Below are positions 57,481-64,000 of a stretch of DNA of 64,000 nt, piece after piece. Origin of the DNA: Acestrorhynchus altus (Eukaryota > Chordata > Actinopteri > Characiformes > Acestrorhynchidae); the NCBI GenBank assembly GCA_034509495.1, contig CM067523.1:18974379-19038378 (forward strand), in the 5' to 3' direction. The notes beneath the pieces were generated by a model. It had not been told where the DNA came from and searched no databases. It worked only from the letters and a program-made list of their open reading frames with translations. How positions within the stretch are numbered: the stretch's first letter is position 1; each line of letters opens with the position of its first letter. Both the position numbers and the translations under genes were made by a program.

Positions 57481-59500
57481 GAGAGAGTCAGAATCGGGCA
57501 GGGAGGCAGAATTCGGGACACCTGCCTAAGCGACACTTGCCGCATTGTCAATATGTTGATGACAACCCACCCCTCTTCAAACCAATCAATGTCTCGTGTG
57601 GAGAGGTGCAGTCCATGAAGGTGATAACGACAGGACATCAGGGTCATCAATAATCAATTATTTGCATCCTGAAACGTGTTCCACTGGATTGGGACCAGTT
57701 AAATGAGCACAAACATCACTCTGGAGGTTCTAGAATGATGTCTTACTAATGAAACTGGGTGCATACCCTGGAAATCAGGATATTTCCCAATTCTTAAGTG
57801 TAATGATGGAATTTTAGGACTTTTTAGGGCCTTCAGAGAAGGTCTGCGGATTCCTGGAAGCTGAACAGTACATGTCAGTATAGTCTTTTTTTAGTAGATG
57901 TTTATACTTGAATCATATCAATAATCTGTGTTTATTATGGCTGGATACATTAAAGGGTTACATTTCTTGAACCATCAACTGAAAAAAAACCTGTCCAATC
58001 AAAACAACATATGCATATAATAATAAAACAAAACATAAAAGTTTATAAGATGTAATTCAATTTCATCTAATCTTGAATGGCTGAAACTAGCATGGGGTGT
58101 CCCACTTTTGAATGGACGCAATGAACACAAAACCCCTTGGACTAAGACCTGGGTCGTTATGACATCGGTGCACGTCCCTGACTCATTTTCAATTTGGATG
58201 TGGTAAAGTCCGAGTTCCAAGTAGGACATTTTCAATGAAACAGCCCCAAAAGTTCCTCTTGTTTATTCCAATCAATTTGACTAAATAAGCATTTCTGAAA
58301 TGTCTGATATTTAGAACGGCCGGTTAACTTTTTTCTAAATGTTTTTTTTTCTAAATGGTCCACTTTGCCGGAGGAATAGAACAGAGTGAAGGCGATTATG
58401 AGGATCGAGAGATAAATTTGAGTGATTCACTGATTTGCACCATTTCTCAGTCACTCCTTGGTGTTTTCGCTGAGTCAATAGCTCATTAGCCACACCAGGT
58501 GGGTAAATGTAGCAGATGTTGGAAGCTCTGTGGTTTGTCAAAAAGCTCAGGAACGATCCTGAAGTGAAAGTGAAATCAGGTTTGTAGCGGCGGAGCAGAC
58601 GAGCGAGCTTGACGAGGAAATGTTTCATCACGTCGCTCGCTGCCGCTTTGTCTGATTCATTAGCGTTCGGGTCACGTGAGGCAACCTGAAATCAATCATT
58701 TCCTCCTCTAATCCTGCGTTCCTTATCTATGATGGATGGATTTTGTCCGACAAATGCTTATAAATACATTACCGGCTGTAATCACTGAAAGACTCCCGCT
58801 ACCGCTGATTATTAGTCAAAGAAAGGACAGCCGTGATGTCCAATTCTTCTCTGGAGCCGGGGGACTGATATTAGAAACTGCTGAAACAAATTGATTTGCA
58901 ACCTTCCTGGAATCTGTACATTGACGTGTTCACGGTTTGAGCCATTTAGCAGCCCGTCCCGCCCCGCAAAATTCAATCCACAATTGCGCCCTGATCAGAT
59001 TTAGCCTCCCCGAATGCCTCGATACATACTCAGTTATCTCCTGTGTTTTTGATGGCAAATAATTCCTAATATCTCATTGTTGTTTGCCAAAGTAATTCCA
59101 GTTAAGCTGGTTGTAGAGGGGGCTGCAGTTTAATTTTCATCTCAGACTAGACAAGAATAATAATGGATTGGCAGCGACCGATGAATCATCGGGGCTGGAG
59201 GTGGATTAACCCAATGTTTCCTCTGTGTATGAGGAATTTATGGGGAAGGCAACTGCTCGGAGATCTTGTTAGGATTCTGCAGGACATGCTGGGTGATTTG
59301 AGGGGCTGTGACAGCAGGTGTGTGTTGTTCGCTTTTGGAGAGCATGAACAGGTGTGCTGCTTTATGAGACCTCCACTGACATTCCTCATTACATTCTGAG
59401 CTTTAATCTTTCGTCAGCGAACAGATCAGGACGGAAACACAGCCGTCCTTGAAATAAATGCTGAGTAAACCTGAAACTAGAAGCTGAAGGATGATAAATT
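57481..59500. other. Unique stretch, possible conserved blocks
   Basis: No gene recognised. Blocks at 58620-58800 (GGGTCACGTGAGGC E-box context, GAAATCAATCATTTCC, GATTATTAGTCAAAG) and 59040-59220 (GGCAAATAATTCCTAATATC, GGATTAACCCAATG) are complex and repeat-free. Two opposite-strand frames at 59163-59399 overlap and are probably chance. Confidence 0.3.
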
Positions 59501-59502
59501 AT

Positions 59503-59543
<41 letters not shown>

Positions 59544-59544
59544 A
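59503..59544. repeat. (AC)n(AT)n microsatellite
   Basis: About thirteen AC units, then about seven AT units. Confidence 0.95.
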
Positions 59545-59589
59545 ACCAGTAGCTGCACCTTACAAGTCACACATAGCAGATATTGCTAT

Positions 59590-60190
59590 TTTCCGGGGAT
59601 CCTTGATTACTTTGTCTTCATTTGAGATGGAAAAATGGACAGAATTTAAATATATGTATGAATTTGACCATGTTTTGATCCAAAATTTACTTGCAAATAC
59701 AATTTCTCTTGTTAATTAGAAACCCTTTTGAAAATTGGGCATCCAGAGTGTTTTTGTGCTGAAAATGCAAGAATTTCAGTGGGTTATTTCTTGTTACTAT
59801 TTTTATTTTTTGTTATTCATGTATGTATCACTATTATCCCTTCTCAGGACTTTTATTCTCACACCCTGTGTGAGTAAAAAAAGGAGAGCAAACAGCCTCT
59901 ACCTTCTCATTTCCCTCCATAACACAATTTCTGGGTCGGTGATGCCACTAGCCCCGCCCCCTCTCGCTGATCAGTCAGAGTCTATATGCAGGTGGAGCAT
60001 GTACACATGCACAGCTAACATGCACTAGAAGCTCCTCTGGCTTTTACATTAGAATTGAATTCAGTTGGGAACGAATTAGTTTTAGCTGGATATCTCTCTG
60101 ATATTTATATTCCGACGTGTGAAGGCCCAGAAAACAGCATGTAACTACCAACAAAGTGCAGATCTCGGGTTCTAAGAGTCGATTCGGACT
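59590..60190 (-). repeat. Dispersed repeat family X, copy E (inverted)
   Basis: On the minus strand: CCATCTCAAATGAAGACAAA, AAAACACTCTGGATGCCCAA, GAATAAAAGTCCTGAGAAGG, then GATCAGCGAGAGGGGGCGGG, then TTACATGCTGTTTTCTGGGC and TAGAACCCGAGATC. Its block order follows copy A, giving the second-fullest copy. Confidence 0.65.
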
Positions 60191-60317
60191 GAGACCACCG
60201 CATTAGGTCGGACCAAAATTCTAAAAGAGCCATCAGAAGACGCTTTGTCAAAATTAAAGTCACAAACTACTTTTAGACTAAAAGCTAAAATCACCGAGAC
60301 ACTGCACATTTTAGAGG

Positions 60318-60470
60318 GTTCCCTGCTTTAACACACCTCCTGCACCTCTGACAGGCCTTGTTAATGAGCTGACTACTTGAATCAGGTGTGCTGGGAGCAG
60401 GTAATGCTTTAAATATGCAGGGGTGGGGGTGCCAGCATGTCTTTGGGAAATGCTGGGATAAACAAACCCG
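60318..60470 (-). mobile_element. MITE-like repeat (hAT type, tentative)
   Basis: TCCCTGCTTTAACACACCTC, CTTGTTAATGAGCTGACTAC and TTGAATCAGGTGTGCTGGGA are phrases of a common teleost non-autonomous element. Only about half is present. Confidence 0.55.
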
Positions 60471-61090
60471 GCTGGTCTAATTACCTGCTCTTTAATATCT
60501 AATGCTGTTTTCATTTTCATCCTCAGGGTTCTGAAGGACACTCCACATAAAGAGTGTCAGAGTGAGAAGCACGTCGTGGCAAATGTACAGGATTTCTGTA
60601 ACTGAAAAATAACGCTGAATGCTGAGCATAACTGTCGTATTACACCTTGTAAAGCAGACGGGGTGTACGGCTGCGGATCCATTAGACACACACTCCAACA
60701 GCCCTTTAGTTTTGTTTTTGTTCATCTAAATGCAGATTTCTATTAGAGATGCGTTCAGAGCAAAGCTTCTTAATGTCAGAGGTGAAGATTAATCACAGCA
60801 ACTCAGACAGAAGCAAGTTGCCACGGATATGTGAGGCTTAAACCAAGTCAATATCAGGTTTATTAAGTGTTTTCAGAGTAAATCTCTGAAGTGTTCTCTC
60901 AGCGATTTGGTAAATATGCTCTGACACTCTTATCCAGATCCAGACCCTCTTGTTACGGCACTGAACAGTGCTTCAAAATCACAAATTACTAAAAAATAGA
61001 GTGGCGGAAAATGTGCTGTGGAATGCAACGGAAAGCATTTTAAAGAGGCACTGAAGTGAAGTTATAAATGTATGAATAAGTAAACATGTT
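60471..61090. other. Unique stretch, nothing recognised
   Basis: Complex sequence with no gene or family recognised. Confidence 0.35.
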
Positions 61091-61420
61091 TAAAAAGAAG
61101 TGAAAAAGAAATAATAATAAAAAAAAAACAGCATCTGAATTGAGGTAAATTTGCTTTTGTGACAATCAAAAAAACAACTACAAATAAATACAAAAATTAA
61201 TACAAATAATGAATAAATAAATAAATAAAAAATAATGCTATAGTACTATATTTAAAGAGTATAAATTAAATAAATAAAATTATATATATAATATATATAA
61301 AATAAAACTATTTAAAAGAGATTTTTTTTTCTTTACAGTCGTGAAAAATTAATAACAATTAAATAAACCTGTTTATTGTTTTTTTGCATACGAAGAAAAA
61401 AAAACTCCACCCATGACAAA
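61091..61420. repeat. A/T-rich low-complexity block
   Basis: Runs of AAAT units (about 61210-61232), TATATA and poly-A/poly-T. Confidence 0.8.
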
Positions 61421-61887
61421 TAACTGCCAATCAAGCTTTCCCATTGATCTTGAGCTTAAGTTGTTGCTAAAGTGAATTTATTTGCATTAAAAGAATGAAT
61501 TGATGCAGACTCCCTCTATATAGGTCATGGCCATCAGGTCTGATGCTTATCTCTGTAATAAATGTAATCTGCATGAACAAGTGTCTGGGTCAACTTTATT
61601 AGAAATAATGTGCTTTAAGCTCTCGAGGGTCAGACTGGTGACCACGAACTGCTGTGAACTGCCGTTACTGTTTCCAACCCTGAAATCATTAGAGCGCCAT
61701 TAAATGATCTCCTTTTAATCTCAGAGGAAGGAGGCGGAGAGTGCATTACCTAAAGCCTGGCCATTTATCACAACAAGGAATTAGACTCATCATCAACTGG
61801 CCAAGACATGTAGCTTAAGTTGCTAAATTTAACAAAATGCTGGTTAAATTCCCTTTCAAACCTGAAGAGAGAATGCAACTCTACAAC
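61421..61887. other. Unique stretch, nothing recognised
   Basis: Complex sequence before the second satellite locus. Confidence 0.35.
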
Positions 61888-62192
61888 CTACATTTAGAGC
61901 ATTATATTCACCATAATGAGAGACTGTAGCCCTCCCTCCTCAGTGTATATCACAATACCTACATTTACAGTTATTAATATTCACCCTAATGAGATACTGT
62001 AGCTCCTCCTCCTCAGTGTATATCACAATACCTACATTTAGAGTTATTAATATTGATCCTACTGAGAGACTGTAGCTCCTCCTCCTTTCAGTGTATATCA
62101 CAATACCTACATTTACAGTTATTAATATTCACCCTAATGAGAGACTGTAGCTCCTCCTCCTCAGTGTATATCACAATACCTACATTTAAGTT
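61888..62192 (+). repeat. 73-bp tandem satellite, locus 2 (about 4 units)
   Basis: Four units with TATATCACAATACCTACATT landmarks near 61945, 62018, 62094 and 62167. The consensus and orientation match locus 1 at 7029-7745. Units differ mainly by TTTACAG versus TTTAGAG. The first partial unit is the most worn. Confidence 0.95.
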
Positions 62193-62307
62193 TCAATTGT
62201 TTGATGTAATGTTTCTTTTAAATAATAAAAGTGATACCATTTTGTAGCTCTGCAGAATTCATAAATTGTCCATAAAATTTTACATCAATGCAGTGCATCC
62301 ATATAAT

Positions 62308-62345
62308 CACTGATCTGCCATAACATTAAAAACAGCCTGACTTAA
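62308..62345 (+). mobile_element. Tc1-type terminus remnant
   Basis: CACTGATCTGCCATAACATT followed by AAAAACAGCCTGACTTAAT matches the opening of a widespread teleost Tc1 element. The rest is not recognisable. Confidence 0.5.
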
Positions 62346-64000
62346 TTTGGCGGCGTTTTCAGATAATGGAATCTGTCTGTAATCGAATTTGCTCATCAAA
62401 TAACCGGAACAAACTGCAGGCCATAAGCCCGTACTCTGTTTACACCTGAATGGGCCAAAGAAAGACTGCAACACCTTCTTAATCCAGTAAAAATTACAGT
62501 GATCATTTAAAAATAAAAGAAAACCCTTTAAAGCCACATATTTGAAATTAAACACATAAATACGTTCAGTAAAAGTATACTAATCAGGGAAGAGAAAACA
62601 GCCAGTAACACTGATGGACTCCTAAAACAATCAACAATATCTTTTCAAGGAATCATTATGTCCCCAATTTATCTATTAATATTGTTATGAGTTTGCTGCA
62701 ATAAGAAGAATATTGCAATAGTATTTACTGACATTTACATATCGAGAATTCAAAAAAAAGTAAGCAAGTGATCTGCATGGGCTACATGGAGCAGGGGTTT
62801 CTGCTGAGGGCTTTGTGTTCAGCGGTCAGTTTGTATAGAAATGTGGTTGTAATGTGGAGATCAGTGAGGCTACTGAGGGCTGCTGAAACCGCTGACAGCT
62901 GAATACTTAACTGAAACATCCTTTCCTAGGTTCTGTTGAGGTGGTAGCCATGTGGGTCCATCAACTAGTCAGCTCATCCAGTATTCATACTAAGGTCATG
63001 AGATTAGGCCATTGGGCAGAGTTGATGGAAGCCTGGACTGATGAAAAACCTGGGAGGTCAGAGCAGTGTAGCATATTTGCCATATTTAGATCATAGAACT
63101 TAAGTATTGGATGAAATAAACTGAAATAGGTGTATTTCTGTGATACAGCAACATACACGCATATTATAAATGGTAATCATGGTAATTCCCAGTGTAGATG
63201 GTCAGTTATGTAGGCCACATGCTCTCTGCCATCCGTAAGAGATTACAGTGGATTAATGTAGTCACTCTGATGATTTTTGGGGTATAGATTGTATGAAAAA
63301 ACAGCGTTTCGCAGCAGTTTCTGTTCATTATAATGAGTTCTATTACCCATTAGAGCGTGATGAATAAACCAACAGAGATGGTTCAAGATTACTGGTTAAA
63401 GCAGCCATCAAATATAATGATTTTAGATTTATCACTTTCCGAAAAGCTAATCACATGGGAATACAAGGTTTTGTTCCTACAGCACCAATATAAACGGACT
63501 GCAAATGAATGGCCACATCTGTGAAGCCCGACTCTGCTGTTCCATTTGATTATTTTGATTATTGAATTTTGCTCTGGTACAGTTTCCTGAATATAATCTA
63601 TACGGCCTCACTCCGGATCGTCATGCACTGTGAATTTAATTAAGAACGAACACCCTGGTTGTGTGTGATGGGATTACTGAGTGTAATTCAGGGAGATGGG
63701 GGAATGTTAGCTGGCCTCTGAAAACACACACAACAGCGTCTCTCTTATCATCTCTCAGGTCCTGAAAGTAAGTGCGCAGCGGTCGTGCTTAATCTACCGC
63801 TGAATTTATCGAAAATTTTATTGTAGAGTGTTATTAGTTTTGCACAGTAGAAATAATTCCAGTCTAGACATCATTGAGATAAGTCGAGCTGGTGAGAAAC
63901 GCCTGCTGGTTTCTAGTGCTTTACCTTTTGAGAACATAAAAACAAGCGAACACAACTCTTCAGACTTTTATTTAACATAAAGGCAGAGATTCACACCTTG
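62346..64000. other. Unique stretch to window end, possible conserved blocks
   Basis: No gene or repeat recognised. Complex blocks at about 63240-63480 and 63500-63850 include GTGAATTTAATTAAGAACG. Conservation cannot be judged here. Confidence 0.3.

Noticed and set aside
59163..59399. 78-codon frame as a small protein
   Set aside because: A 67-codon frame is open on the opposite strand over the same bases; no domain recognised.

Overview
The window looks like AT-rich, repeat-dense, gene-poor chromosomal DNA from a ray-finned fish (teleost). The reasons are abundant di-, tri- and tetranucleotide arrays, many decayed Tc1-type DNA transposons of the kinds that fill teleost genomes, tRNA-derived SINEs with clear Pol III B boxes, 5'-truncated LINE pieces, and small foldback MITEs. 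The commonest SINE resembles copies I associate with otophysan fish (catfish, characins, electric fish); that is a weak inference. I found no host protein-coding gene, rRNA, tRNA gene, CRISPR array or other prokaryotic feature. The open frames are short and either lie inside repeats or are unassigned. The stretch is probably intergenic or deep intronic.

Layout. 0-9.7 kb: mostly unique sequence, with a compound microsatellite (1.8-2.0 kb), a Tc1 relic (2.6-3.2 kb) and a 73-bp tandem satellite (7.0-7.7 kb). 9.7-17 kb: an antisense SINE carrying a CTCF-like motif, a LINE end (10.4-11.2 kb), two copies of an unnamed dispersed family here called family X (12.2 and 15.6 kb), and a mariner-like fragment. 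17.1-19.6 kb: a Tc1 deletion derivative, then a nearly full-length Tc1-like element with both inverted repeats and TA duplications, split by a SINE with a 14-bp target duplication. 20-32 kb: Tc1 relics, two SINE families, a third family X copy, a ~498-bp direct repeat present twice about 2.7 kb apart, and a LINE 3' end. 32-39 kb: a Tc1 relic, a 0.7-kb CACTCAGT minisatellite, foldback Tc1 derivatives and SINE scraps. 39-50 kb: a Tc1 relic, a LINE reverse-transcriptase pseudogene with an internal microsatellite, two more family X copies, an inverted repeat pair and a TTGG array. 50-56 kb: a cluster of Tc1-derived pieces including a head-to-head foldback, and a Tc1 gene interrupted by a 757-bp element flanked by TTAA, then a 144-bp ACCGTATTTTC MITE. 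56-64 kb: a foldback element, a sixth family X copy, a second locus of the 73-bp satellite, and unique sequence.

Nothing here forms a working pathway. The information lies in repeat history: nested insertions give relative ages, several families recur at separate sites, and some repeats carry motifs (CTCF-like, CCAAT, GC box, Pol III boxes) that could act in regulation. Several complex, non-repetitive blocks are possible conserved non-coding elements, but conservation cannot be judged from one sequence. Family names come from recognised motifs and remembered family features, not from a database search.
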